The position numbers and the translations under genes are program-made. A DNA stretch of 43,483 nucleotides, taken from an uncultured Rubritalea sp. (lineage in GTDB: Bacteria; Verrucomicrobiota; Verrucomicrobiia; Verrucomicrobiales; Akkermansiaceae). Under the pieces are notes generated by a model. That model was not told the origin of the DNA and ran no database searches. It saw only the letters and a list, made by a program, of their open reading frames with translations. The stretch spans positions 1 through 43,483 of the forward strand of contig CAKZNV010000074.1 of NCBI GenBank assembly GCA_937132085.1, read 5' to 3'. Position 1 is the first letter of the stretch, and every line of letters begins with the position of its first letter. Shown piece after piece: positions 27,332 to 35,901 of this stretch.

Positions 27332-28639
27332 ATGCAGTGCATGTCTGTTAAGAAGAAAGTAGCTCGCAAACGTGCTAAGAATGTTGAATCGACCAACATT
27401 ACAGTTACGGAAAAGATGAAGAACAATGGTCGCTATGAGTGGCTTTCATATTGTGTTCAAGGTTGGCAAGTAGATGGAAAGTGGCAGAGGAAGTATTTCA
27501 AAGAGAAAGACAAAGCAGACCGATTTGCCGCAGATAAAAGAATTGAACTCATGAACGCAGATCGAGCTAGACGTTCACGCATGACCACACTAGACGAAAA
27601 TCAGCTTCAAATGGCTGAGAAAGCCCTAGACCGCCTCGGAGACACCTACAGCCTAGACGAAGCTGTCTCGTTCTTCCTCGATAACCACAGACCGCCAGAG
27701 TTCACCATATCGCTTTCAGAAGGCATTGAAGACTACCTCAAGGAACAAAAACAAGCAGGAACAAGAGAACGAACTCTGAAACAAAAGAAAAGCGTTCTCA
27801 AGATGTTTAAAGACCATGTGGACGACATCGACGTTCACGCTTGCTCTACCTCCAGAGTGAACACCTTTTTAAAGAGCCTACGAGCCAAAGACAAAATTTC
27901 TCCAGCTACTAAGAAGACATGGAACAACTACCGTAACGACCTGAACCATTTCTTTCTCTGGGCTGGTGAAGAAGACCTCACAACAAGTCGTCCGTGGTTA
28001 TTCCAAAACCCAGTCGAGAAGGTTAAAATATTTTCAGCTAAACAAATTGCAGAGCAGCGACCACAAAAAGCAACAACTAGTGCAAAGGACGTGGAGCATT
28101 TCTTTTCTGTTCTCATGCGGTGGAGATCGGGTGCATTGGTTAAATTCTACGCCCTAGCATATTTTGCAGGAATCCGACCTGATGGAGAAATGAGAAAACT
28201 ATCAGAGCTAGAAGACACGCTCATCAACCTTAAAACTGGAATCATCAATATTCCTGCCAGTGTTTCCAAGACCAAAGAAGAACGCCAAGTATTCATTTCC
28301 GACAATCTCAAAAAATGGCTTATTGCTTATACGGACATGCCAATCATCCCATCAAATTTTGACCGCATGAATAAGCAACTCAGAAAGCATTTCAAATTAC
28401 AACATGACGAGACACGACACAGCTTTATTTCCTATCATGTGTCTGTTCATCGTTCAGTTGGTGACGTAGCATTACAAGCTGGTAACTCAGAGAACATCGT
28501 TCGCAAGCATTACCTCAATCTACACCCTGCCGAGGAAGGAAAACATTTCTTTTCTATCATCTGTGATCTAGAAAAGAAAAGAGCAGTTGCATCATTGAAA
28601 ATAGACCTACAAGGTCAAAACCACTTGAAAGCCATCTAA
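27332..28639 (+). CDS. int: Tyrosine integrase of the element
   Basis: 435 aa (or 432 if it starts at the ATG 27341). N-terminal arm-binding and SAM-like core-binding domains (about 1-240) precede the catalytic domain: Arg282 in YFAGIRPDGEM, a Lys in SVSKTKEERQVF, Arg362-His in HDETRHSFISYH, and Tyr394 in IVRKHYLNLH. The first His of the HxxR motif is Asp359 here, a variant seen in some integrases. It is next to the left att core and oriented into the element. It inserts the element into the tRNA-fMet gene. Confidence 0.9.
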   Translation: MQCMSVKKKVARKRAKNVESTNITVTEKMKNNGRYEWLSYCVQGWQVDGKWQRKYFKEKDKADRFAADKRIELMNADRARRSRMTTLDENQLQMAEKALDRLGDTYSLDEAVSFFLDNHRPPEFTISLSEGIEDYLKEQKQAGTRERTLKQKKSVLKMFKDHVDDIDVHACSTSRVNTFLKSLRAKDKISPATKKTWNNYRNDLNHFFLWAGEEDLTTSRPWLFQNPVEKVKIFSAKQIAEQRPQKATTSAKDVEHFFSVLMRWRSGALVKFYALAYFAGIRPDGEMRKLSELEDTLINLKTGIINIPASVSKTKEERQVFISDNLKKWLIAYTDMPIIPSNFDRMNKQLRKHFKLQHDETRHSFISYHVSVHRSVGDVALQAGNSENIVRKHYLNLHPAEEGKHFFSIICDLEKKRAVASLKIDLQGQNHLKAI

Positions 28640-28716
28640 TGCAATACAACGCAAAGAAATGTAAGGAAGTGAACCTACTTGACACACCATGAAATAAAGG
28701 GTAATTTTTCATTGTA

Positions 28717-29340
28717 ATGATCGCAGATAAAAAAGCCTCAAAATCGGCAACCATAGCACAGCAAGTTTCTAGCAGGATTAGAAACCGTGGTCGTGGTGCT
28801 GTATTCACCGCCAGTGACTTTGCAGACCTTGGAACAAGAAGCACTATCGACTGGGTGCTGCAACAACTCACGGAAAAAAATAGTATAAGAAGGCTTTGCC
28901 GTGGAGTCTATGACTACCCTATTCAAAGCCGTATCGTAGGCGTAGTGCCTCCCTCACCCGAAGCTGTAGCCAAAGCCATTACCAAACGTGACGGCTCACA
29001 AATTCAGGCATCAGGAGCATACGCTGCAAATTTGCTAGGACTCAGCGAACAGCTTCCCGCTCAAATCATTTTTCTCACCTCATCCGATGAACGCTCTATC
29101 ATGATCGGCAAGCAAAAAATCATTCTTAAAAAAACTACACCCAGAATCATGAAGATGGCAGGACGCACAAGCGGACTCATTACCCAAGCATTCAAGTATC
29201 TAGGTAAAAAATCAATCGACTCAGAAATCATCGAGCAGCTAAAAACAAATCTAACAGACAAAGAAAAATCACAACTCAAACAAGACCTTGCTTTTCCTCC
29301 TGCATGGATCGCTGACTACTTTAGAAAAATAATCACATGA
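28717..29340 (+). CDS. AbiEi-like antitoxin / DUF6088 transcriptional regulator
   Basis: 207 aa. The N-terminal winged-helix region (VSSRIRNRGRGAVFTASDFADLG ... TIDWVLQQLTEKNSIRRLCRGVYDYP) is the DUF6088 / AbiEi-type pattern, with a C-terminal extension of helices. It overlaps the toxin gene by 4 nt (ATGA), the classic arrangement for a type IV toxin-antitoxin pair in which AbiEi represses its own promoter and neutralises the toxin. Upstream is a 77-nt gap after int holding the likely promoter. Confidence 0.85.
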   Translation: MIADKKASKSATIAQQVSSRIRNRGRGAVFTASDFADLGTRSTIDWVLQQLTEKNSIRRLCRGVYDYPIQSRIVGVVPPSPEAVAKAITKRDGSQIQASGAYAANLLGLSEQLPAQIIFLTSSDERSIMIGKQKIILKKTTPRIMKMAGRTSGLITQAFKYLGKKSIDSEIIEQLKTNLTDKEKSQLKQDLAFPPAWIADYFRKIIT

Positions 29341-30371
29341 ATACATTCCTCACATTACCAGAAACAGAACGCAGTGCCATCTTCACGGACGTTGCAAACA
29401 AGATCGGCATTCCGCCCTACTACGTTGAAAAAGACTTTTGGGTGAGCTGGATGCTAGAAGTTCTCTTCGATGATGATGCAGAGCTAAGCCCACACATCAC
29501 ATTCAGAGGAGGGACATCTCTTTCTAAAGCTTACAATGCAATCAGCAGATTCTCAGAAGACATCGACCTTTCAATCTCAAGAACCTGGCTTGGAGTCACA
29601 GAGATCAACGATCCTGCTCTAGCCGAAACCAAAAGCCAAGCAGAGAAGCGACAAGGAAAAATCCGCAAACTCACCAGAGCCAAATTAAATGAATCTGTTC
29701 TCCCTCTCATTCAAAAAGCGGTTGAGTCTTCACCTCTCAGTGTATCAGATTTCAACATTGAACCAGAAGGAGAAAACACACCATTCGATCAATCCAGAGA
29801 TCCATACTGCATTTACTTCAGCTACCCGACAACGGTGCAAAATCCCGCCAGTGGCTACATATCAAGCAGAGTAAAACTAGAGTTCAGTGCAAGAGCAGAA
29901 GGAACACCAGAAGAGACTAAAATCATTCAATCATTCGTAGCGGATTACTACCCTGACATTTTTAAACAAGCACAGGTATCTGTTAGAACCATTCTCCCAG
30001 CCCGCACATTATGGGAAAAGCTATTCATCATCCACGAAGAAAACACCGCACCAGAAACAAGGCAACCAAAGCCAAGGCTATCAAGACACTACTATGATCT
30101 TTACCAGATCATTCAAAACGATCTAGCAAGCACAGATTCAGAACTATTTGAAGAAGTCAGAGATCACAGAAAACACTACTTTTCTCAAAACTGGGTAAAC
30201 TACGAAAATCTAACAGTTTCACAATTTCAAGTCACACCACCCGAGCGATTAGCCCCGATCTGGTCAAGAGACTACGAAGCCATGAACACCATGGTCTATG
30301 AAAAAATGCCATCACTTGATGTTGTCCTATCGACTATTCAGAGATATATTGCAACTCTTAGCAACAAGTAG
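29337..30371 (+). CDS. AbiEii/AbiGii-type nucleotidyltransferase toxin
   Basis: 344 aa. The nucleotidyltransferase signature is FRGGTSLSKAYNAI (about 59-72) followed by RFSEDIDLSIS (about 74-84), which supply the catalytic GGTSLxK and SxDIDL motifs. Family members inactivate tRNA by adding pyrimidines or nucleotides to the 3' end, and AbiEii is the toxin of phage abortive infection. It overlaps the antitoxin gene by 4 nt. The long C-terminal domain ends 2 nt before the next gene. Confidence 0.88.
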   Translation: MNTFLTLPETERSAIFTDVANKIGIPPYYVEKDFWVSWMLEVLFDDDAELSPHITFRGGTSLSKAYNAISRFSEDIDLSISRTWLGVTEINDPALAETKSQAEKRQGKIRKLTRAKLNESVLPLIQKAVESSPLSVSDFNIEPEGENTPFDQSRDPYCIYFSYPTTVQNPASGYISSRVKLEFSARAEGTPEETKIIQSFVADYYPDIFKQAQVSVRTILPARTLWEKLFIIHEENTAPETRQPKPRLSRHYYDLYQIIQNDLASTDSELFEEVRDHRKHYFSQNWVNYENLTVSQFQVTPPERLAPIWSRDYEAMNTMVYEKMPSLDVVLSTIQRYIATLSNK

Positions 30372-30373
30372 AA

Positions 30374-30982
30374 ATGGGGAATCCATATCCAAACATCCCT
30401 AAAGAAGCTTTTCCTTTCCAATATGGAAGTGATGAATGGGATTATGCTCATTTAAATTTCAGACTTGAGTTCAATCGAACTCAACACGAATTACTCAAAA
30501 ATTGTAGTAATCAAGTACCAGATGAAGTATTACTTAATAGCCTTCTATACATTCACACCTTGCCAAATTTTTTAACCCCTGAGAATCTTTCCAACAGTGA
30601 CGGAAAAACTTTATCTATTTTTCAAAGTAAATTAGAAATATCCCAAGAATATATTATTAAGTATCTTGAGCAAGCCCTCATTCAAGATAACGATGTAATG
30701 CTCAAAGAACTTATTAAAGCAAAACATCTCATTAAAATTCAATGCCCTTTGGGTTTACCCATAGCACCCGATACTACAAGCAAGTATGGCGGAGTAACTG
30801 GTATAACTCAGACTGTTAGAAAAATAGTCTATGACTGGTTTGGTAATTCACCTCCTTGTGACTGGATGGTTACTTACAAAGAAATTTCTAAAAGACATTC
30901 CTCAGACCACTATCGCCCCGCAAACGATGACTTGAAAAAATATTTGAAGAAACTAGGTTTTGCAAATTTGATTGATCTATAA
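30374..30982 (+). CDS. Protein of unknown function in the element
   Basis: 202 aa, polar, no membrane segment or known motif. The N-terminus is NPYPNIPKEAFPFQYG; the middle has helices; the C-terminal part (CDWMVTYKEISKRHSSDHYRP) is basic and could bind nucleic acid. Starts 2 nt after the AbiE toxin stop and is probably co-transcribed. I do not recognise a family; a phage-control or third toxin-antitoxin part is possible but unsupported. Confidence 0.65.
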   Translation: MGNPYPNIPKEAFPFQYGSDEWDYAHLNFRLEFNRTQHELLKNCSNQVPDEVLLNSLLYIHTLPNFLTPENLSNSDGKTLSIFQSKLEISQEYIIKYLEQALIQDNDVMLKELIKAKHLIKIQCPLGLPIAPDTTSKYGGVTGITQTVRKIVYDWFGNSPPCDWMVTYKEISKRHSSDHYRPANDDLKKYLKKLGFANLIDL

Positions 30983-31058
30983 GGGTTCAGGAACGGAAAT
31001 ATTGTAATGCAATCACTCCGTTCGATTTTTCATACTATGCAAGGACAATGCTTGCGAT

Positions 31059-31316
31059 ATGAAACAACAAGCAAATAGTAATAAACAGCAGCCATCTGAA
31101 AACTTCACTACAGATGAGAATATATTAGTCGGGCAAAATAAATGCAGGGAAATGGTGTTCCCTTGTGCAGAAGATAGACCTAGCCATCGCACCTTTACGC
31201 AATGGCGACTAGATGGTTTCTTTCCTTCGATAAAAATCGGAAGACGCATTTATCTTAGTGTGCCAGCCGTCCGTAAAGCACTAGCTAAACGATTCACCAT
31301 CCAGTCAGTTGACTAA
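31059..31316 (+). CDS. Small HTH protein, excisionase/MerR-like (Xis candidate)
   Basis: 85 aa. The C-terminal half (PSHRTFTQWRLDGFFPSIKIGRRIYLSVPAVRKALAKRF) is a winged-helix domain with the excisionase-type phrase TQWRLDG-F-PSIKIGRRIYLS. Likely directs excision or regulates element genes. The N-terminal 40 residues are polar and Gln/Asn-rich. Placed between the unknown gene and the primase-like gene, a common position for AlpA/Xis regulators in small islands. Confidence 0.7.
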   Translation: MKQQANSNKQQPSENFTTDENILVGQNKCREMVFPCAEDRPSHRTFTQWRLDGFFPSIKIGRRIYLSVPAVRKALAKRFTIQSVD

Positions 31317-31329
31317 AAAGAAAAACGCC

Positions 31330-31385
31330 CCAGAAAGGGACGTATTCTTAATTCGTGGATGAACTAAGCTTAAGTCCCTTTCTGG
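31330..31385. repeat. Perfect 12-bp inverted repeat between xis-like and primase genes
   Basis: CCAGAAAGGGAC (31330-31341) with its complement at 31374-31385, spacer 32 nt containing CTTAA/TTAAG. It could be a terminator-like structure, an operator, or part of a replication origin. The arms sit symmetrically around the start of the replication genes. Confidence 0.55.
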
Positions 31386-31413
31386 ATTTTTACAATTAAA
31401 AATCAGAAAGAAA

Positions 31414-32433
31414 ATGAAAGCAATTACAAGAACTATTAAACAAGCATTAGCTCAAGCTCAAGCTAAAGCAAGTAAGCATCCTTCATCCAAAGCTCTATTA
31501 GAGTTTGATAAAGCTGGAGGCGCATCAGGGAGAACACATAGCAATCTATTCAAAAGCACTATCGCTCTAAAATACTACGGAGTCTCTGAAACTATTGCAG
31601 CATCGTGGCTATGGAGTAAATATCAAGATCGCTATCCTAATCTATTCAGCCAAGTAAATTTAGTCATCAATAAAGTCTATACTTCATCTAACAGTTTCAC
31701 ACCTACAACAAGTAACAATAAACGAACCATTCCTACTAGCAGCATGACTAAAAGAAAACTTACTGATGACGTTATTCACAACAACATCAAGAAGGTTATA
31801 AGTTATGATAAACCTATCCCCAAGGATAGACCCAACATTCATCTTCTACCTGAGGATATACTCTGGAGCATTCACAAGAGTAAAACTTTAATCTGCATTG
31901 GTAATTCTGTGTTTGATTTCTCAACAAGAACTCTTGCAGAACATGGTATAGCGGTTAATGATGCACAGTTTATCGTTGCCAATCCAATGAGTAAAAAACT
32001 TGGGACAACTCAAGAAGGTAAGCGTTCTGCTCGCTGTAAAGATAATGCTAGTAGCAAGCCTAGTTTACTTGTATTTGAATGTGACATAGTTAAAGGTTTC
32101 CGTAACCAAGCCAAGATCATCTTTTTCTTGGCAGATATATTCCCACTCATTGTTGCTCACTCTTCTGGAAATAAATCTTACCATGCATGGTTCAAAGCTC
32201 CAACTACTCAGACAGAGATCATCAAAGCTAAAGAACTACTGATTGCCGTAGGAGGAGATCCAGCTTCATTGAGAGAGTGTCAGCTCGTGAGGATGCCAAA
32301 TGCTTATCGAGATAACGGTAACAAGCAAAAGCTGGTATTTTATAAACCCCATTCAATGTCTGGAAAAATTAATACCGATCTACTAAGCAAGTATTACAAT
32401 GAGTTTGTTTCTCAGAAAGGAGGGTCTGTTTAA
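31414..32433 (+). CDS. Primase-like replication protein (archaeo-eukaryotic primase type)
   Basis: 339 aa. The C-terminal part reads as a compact primase core: acidic pair in LLVFECD (Glu222, Asp224), then ADIFPLIVAHSSGNKSYHAWF with His257, and CQLVRMPNAYRDNGNKQKLVFY at the end. These are typical of AEP/RepB-like primase domains in plasmid and island replicons. The N-terminal 130 residues (basic, KALLEFDKAGG...) are unassigned. Its stop overlaps the next ATG (TAATG). It would start element replication together with the DUF3987 protein. Confidence 0.65.
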   Translation: MKAITRTIKQALAQAQAKASKHPSSKALLEFDKAGGASGRTHSNLFKSTIALKYYGVSETIAASWLWSKYQDRYPNLFSQVNLVINKVYTSSNSFTPTTSNNKRTIPTSSMTKRKLTDDVIHNNIKKVISYDKPIPKDRPNIHLLPEDILWSIHKSKTLICIGNSVFDFSTRTLAEHGIAVNDAQFIVANPMSKKLGTTQEGKRSARCKDNASSKPSLLVFECDIVKGFRNQAKIIFFLADIFPLIVAHSSGNKSYHAWFKAPTTQTEIIKAKELLIAVGGDPASLRECQLVRMPNAYRDNGNKQKLVFYKPHSMSGKINTDLLSKYYNEFVSQKGGSV

Positions 32434-33848
32434 TGGCTAAGTTGACTAAGAAAGATTCTGAGCTGTTAGAATGTATTCCATCAAAAGCTAGAGAATTTAT
32501 TATTGCTATAAATAATTCTACACACAGTCCGATACCTCTTATCTTAACGTGCCTATTATCTACTAATTCAGCTTCTCTAGGAGGTGGTTCAAGAGTGATT
32601 TTTGATGGTTGGGAAGTATGCCCAAATATTTATGGAATGGCTGTTGCTCCCAGTGGAATTGGTAAAAGTTCAGGTGTTAAGCCGATTATTAAACCGTTAG
32701 ACGACATTCAAAAATCTTATAGAAAGACTTGGGAAGAATGGCGTTTAAAGAAAATAAGTGAACTTGAAATCATCATAATACAGCTCGATGAAGCTAAGAA
32801 AAGCATCAAGAAATCTGGTATAACAATAGACCCGAGTTTACGAGAAACACATGAAGATCTAACAGCACAAAAAGAACACCTTCAGGAAATCACCTCTCCC
32901 ATAGCGAAACCTCTTCTAACAATTAACGATTTCACCGAGGAAGCTTTGTCAGTCTATGCTTCAAAACAACCATACCATTCATTGTATCTCGTCACCGCTG
33001 AGGGTAGAAATGTTCTAAGTATCATAAACGGGCGATATGGAAGTAATGGCTCAACATCAGAAACATTTCTTATCATGGCATATTCTGGCGATCCTCTGGC
33101 AGTCACTCGCTTAAGCCGTGAAGAACTTAGAATTGAGGCTCACCTATCTATGTTCCTAGCAGTTCAAGAAGACGTTTTCGAGAACAGCCTCAGAAGCCCT
33201 ACATTTACTCAAAGTGGCTTTTTCCCCAGATGCTTAATCACTCGACATAGAGAACGAATCAAGCCTCAACCTCGAAGAAATCCCCTTAGTCAAGAATTGT
33301 GTGCTTGGTGGCAAACTCACCTAAAAAACAACTACGATCATTTTCGTAATGAAGAAACAGTCAAGAAATTTAAATTCTCAAAACAAGCTAAAGAAATATT
33401 GCGCCACGAAGAAAAGAATCAGCTCAATGCGGTTCAAAAAATGTCAACTATACATGATTCGTATTTTGCCAGACATTTAGAAAATCTGATGAAAATTTCT
33501 GTGAACTTACACTCTCTTTCATACGGAGCAAAAGCATTAGATAAAGTTATAACCTCTAAATTTGTGTCAAAAGCGATAGAGCTAATGCAGTTTTACAGAG
33601 ATGAACAACTATCCATCCTTCAAGACTCTGAACGCAGAGCAGATGAGCATCTTAAAACACGGCTAATCGACATTCTAAGTGAGACAGTGGCTAACTCTAA
33701 TACTCTACGAGATCTTAAAAGACGTAATAATATATCACCTCAAGAATGCGAACGAATCTCTAGCAAGTTTCCTGATGTATTTTGCATTGAAACAAAGCAA
33801 TCGGGTAAAAAAGGAGGAAGACCGTCTAAAGTAATTCAGCTTCTATGA
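32433..33848 (+). CDS. DUF3987-like P-loop protein (replication helicase type)
   Basis: 471 aa. DUF3987 proteins accompany primases in phage-like replicons. A Walker A motif is visible at APSGIGKSSG (Lys78), a Walker-B-like acidic stretch later (YLVTAEGRNVLS region), and SMFLAVQEDVFEN with helicase-like arrangement follows. The C-terminus ends with a basic KKGGRPSKVIQLL segment. Translation is coupled to the primase gene. The role in origin unwinding is inferred. Confidence 0.75.
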   Translation: MAKLTKKDSELLECIPSKAREFIIAINNSTHSPIPLILTCLLSTNSASLGGGSRVIFDGWEVCPNIYGMAVAPSGIGKSSGVKPIIKPLDDIQKSYRKTWEEWRLKKISELEIIIIQLDEAKKSIKKSGITIDPSLRETHEDLTAQKEHLQEITSPIAKPLLTINDFTEEALSVYASKQPYHSLYLVTAEGRNVLSIINGRYGSNGSTSETFLIMAYSGDPLAVTRLSREELRIEAHLSMFLAVQEDVFENSLRSPTFTQSGFFPRCLITRHRERIKPQPRRNPLSQELCAWWQTHLKNNYDHFRNEETVKKFKFSKQAKEILRHEEKNQLNAVQKMSTIHDSYFARHLENLMKISVNLHSLSYGAKALDKVITSKFVSKAIELMQFYRDEQLSILQDSERRADEHLKTRLIDILSETVANSNTLRDLKRRNNISPQECERISSKFPDVFCIETKQSGKKGGRPSKVIQLL

Positions 33849-34215
33849 TGTAACGGTTACGCAGATTTTGCAGATAAAGTCACTAATGAGTATTCAAAAG
33901 CCATACTTTCAAGAATCGTTTAGAATGACATGTCTTTTCCTGCAATACCTGCGTAACCTGTTGCACTCAACAACTAGTAACTAGGGGAGTATCTCCCTGT
34001 GAACGTATCCCATTTTACTTAGTGTCTCACTATAGGGCGAGTTATGATGATTTACTACCATTTACGACATAAAAAATAAACCGATTTCCCTATCTGAGCG
34101 CACACATATATGAAGATCACAATCTCTGGGGGAATTTCTGTTAAAGCCCACCCCCTACCCTCCATTTTGACTATCGGGGGTTCCCTAGGGGGGGGTATTC
34201 ATCAATAACTTAGCA
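33849..34215. other. Non-coding 367-nt stretch, candidate origin region
   Basis: No ORF found. It holds GGTTACGCAG (33855-33864) and its inverse at 33949-33958, a small palindrome GTAAC-G-GTTAC, several short hairpins (e.g. AGGGGAGTATCTCCCT), and a run of G and C tracts around 34125-34196 (CCACCCCCTACCC, GGGGGTTCCCTAGGGGGGGG). It also contains a 15-nt match to the downstream part of the T7-type promoter (CTCACTATAGGGCGA at about 34026). It lies right after the replication genes and before the converging envelope genes. Confidence 0.5.
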
Positions 34216-34572
34216 TCACTTACTAGGTTTGAAGAAATACTCCTGATTTCCTCTCAGATGTTCGTGATACCAGCTACCTTTACTAGAAGCCTTGTTCCAT
34301 TCCGTCCACTTTGACATAGGAAATTTCTGGTAAATATGCCCCTTGCTAACATCACTCTTAAAATAGACTACAAGCCATCTGTTAGGACTAGATGCGTAGT
34401 ATTCCGCTCGGTGTACGTCAGAGCTACTAGAGGTCAACACGGAGGCTTTATATGTATATTGAACATACTCAATAGTAGATTCGTAAGTTGAGAAGTCTTT
34501 TTTGGGTTTGGAGCATGAGACCTCAAGAAAGAAAACACAGTAAAGCAGTGTGGATATAGCCTTCATTTTCAT
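34216..34572 (-). CDS. KTSC-like lipoprotein
   Basis: 118 aa. The N-terminal signal MKMKAISTLLYCVFFLEVSC ends in a lipobox (LEVSC, Cys20), so a lipoprotein. The rest (KGHIYQKFPMSKWTEWNKASSKGSWYHEHLRG) resembles the KTSC domain, with the conserved SKG and Y/F-H-R pattern. KTSC domains are often in phage or RNA-related proteins; role here unknown. Its start codon lies 0 nt from the previous gene's stop, a tight leftward run. Confidence 0.65.
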   Translation of the reverse strand: MKMKAISTLLYCVFFLEVSCSKPKKDFSTYESTIEYVQYTYKASVLTSSSSDVHRAEYYASSPNRWLVVYFKSDVSKGHIYQKFPMSKWTEWNKASSKGSWYHEHLRGNQEYFFKPSK

Positions 34573-35463
34573 CTAGTATGACCAGTTAACGTCTATCTCG
34601 TTTTCTTTTTCTAAAAGAGCACTAACTAAATTCACATTAGCTATAATAGAATTTTCGACGTATGTAAACACTTCCATACCCTTCACAATGTCAACATCTA
34701 CTCGCCATACTATTTCCTCTGGTAGAGCTAAGACGGGTTGGTCATTTTTTTCTTCACAATTGTTCAATAATTGGAGCATGTAGATTTGACAGATAGACGC
34801 AACTTTTTGAAATGATAAAACTTGAGGGAAATCAAAATCTTCGCAGGCTGCATCTATTAGTAATGTGTTTAAATACTTACATATTTTATCTCCTGTGGAT
34901 CTATTATCATAGTCTAAAGAGGTCACAGCCCAAACTTGTAAAAGCGAGAATAAATAGGTTTCTGCTAGAGTATATTCACCGACAGAACGAAGCTCATCAT
35001 CATCTTTACAGAGTATTTGAATGCCTTCTTTAATCCTAGAATACTCCGTTTTAGAAATTTCTTTCATTAGCTCAGTCAAGGGCATCTTTTCAGATGATTC
35101 TTCTTGAATAGGAGGTTGACTATTCGCCTTTCGAGCCAGATTTACATAGTGAGTTGATGATCTCTGATTCCCTCCAATCATGGCTTTACGCTGAATTGAC
35201 ACCTCACGCTTACTCAAGTATAATTTAATCAATTTCAGCCATTGAAAAAACACTCCTAAGATCACGAACACTGACATTACATTGATCGCAAATTCAATTA
35301 CTCTAATAGGCGCACCTAAAACCCACCAATTTTTTTCATATGCCCAATCAGAGACATAGCCCAGAAGATGACCTCCAAACAAAACAAGCGCAATGACTAA
35401 TCCATTGAAAATGGGGTAGCTGACTAGATCAGCTACAGTTAATTTTTTAGCAGTAGAATTCAT
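34573..35463 (-). CDS. Membrane protein of unknown function
   Basis: 296 aa. Two membrane segments near the N-terminus (FNGLVIALVLFGGHLLGYVSDWAY and VIEFAINVMSVFVILGVFFQWL), then a cytoplasmic-looking polar domain with a long helical region. No family recognised. Part of a leftward run of four, which may be an accessory phage-exclusion or envelope module. Confidence 0.6.
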   Translation of the reverse strand: MNSTAKKLTVADLVSYPIFNGLVIALVLFGGHLLGYVSDWAYEKNWWVLGAPIRVIEFAINVMSVFVILGVFFQWLKLIKLYLSKREVSIQRKAMIGGNQRSSTHYVNLARKANSQPPIQEESSEKMPLTELMKEISKTEYSRIKEGIQILCKDDDELRSVGEYTLAETYLFSLLQVWAVTSLDYDNRSTGDKICKYLNTLLIDAACEDFDFPQVLSFQKVASICQIYMLQLLNNCEEKNDQPVLALPEEIVWRVDVDIVKGMEVFTYVENSIIANVNLVSALLEKENEIDVNWSY

Positions 35464-35472
35464 AATAAAACT

Positions 35473-35883
35473 TTAATCTATTTCGCCATTCCATGCCGCT
35501 TTACAGACTATCCCAGCACTTACACTCATCACAATTGCTCCTATGATACCAATAGCTGAATTAGGAATTACATTAAACAAAGATAAAAGAGTAAACATCC
35601 AGATAATACCAGTAAAAATCGTTGCTACATTGTTCTTGTGCGACGGAGCAATTAAGTAAGCAAAGTACACAAAAGCTCCTCCAAAGATCGCACTGGCTAT
35701 AATTTTAGTCCATAATCCAGAATCATTGAAAAGAACAAAAACACCATGCATAAGACATGCGCCAAGAATCGAAGCAGGGAGAATAGCCAGCCAACGTAGT
35801 ATGGTTATTCCAGTATTTTCTTTAGGCTTATGAATCGTTTTACAGTCAGTTGTATTCCTATGTTGATCAGTGTGATTATTCAT
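35473..35883 (-). CDS. Small membrane protein with four helices
   Basis: 136 aa. After a polar N-terminus of about 25 residues come helices ILRWLAILPASILGACLMHGVF, IIASAIFGGAFVYFAYLI, VATIFTGIIWMFTLLSLF and AIGIIGAIVMSVSAGIVC. No motifs found. In the same leftward run as its neighbours. Confidence 0.6.
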   Translation of the reverse strand: MNNHTDQHRNTTDCKTIHKPKENTGITILRWLAILPASILGACLMHGVFVLFNDSGLWTKIIASAIFGGAFVYFAYLIAPSHKNNVATIFTGIIWMFTLLSLFNVIPNSAIGIIGAIVMSVSAGIVCKAAWNGEID

Positions 35884-35901
35884 AATGCTAGAGATTAGAA
35901 A

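Noticed and set aside
34022-34040. True T7 promoter driving element genes
   Set aside because: The upstream recognition half is absent and no phage-type RNA polymerase is visible; kept only as a low-interest curiosity.
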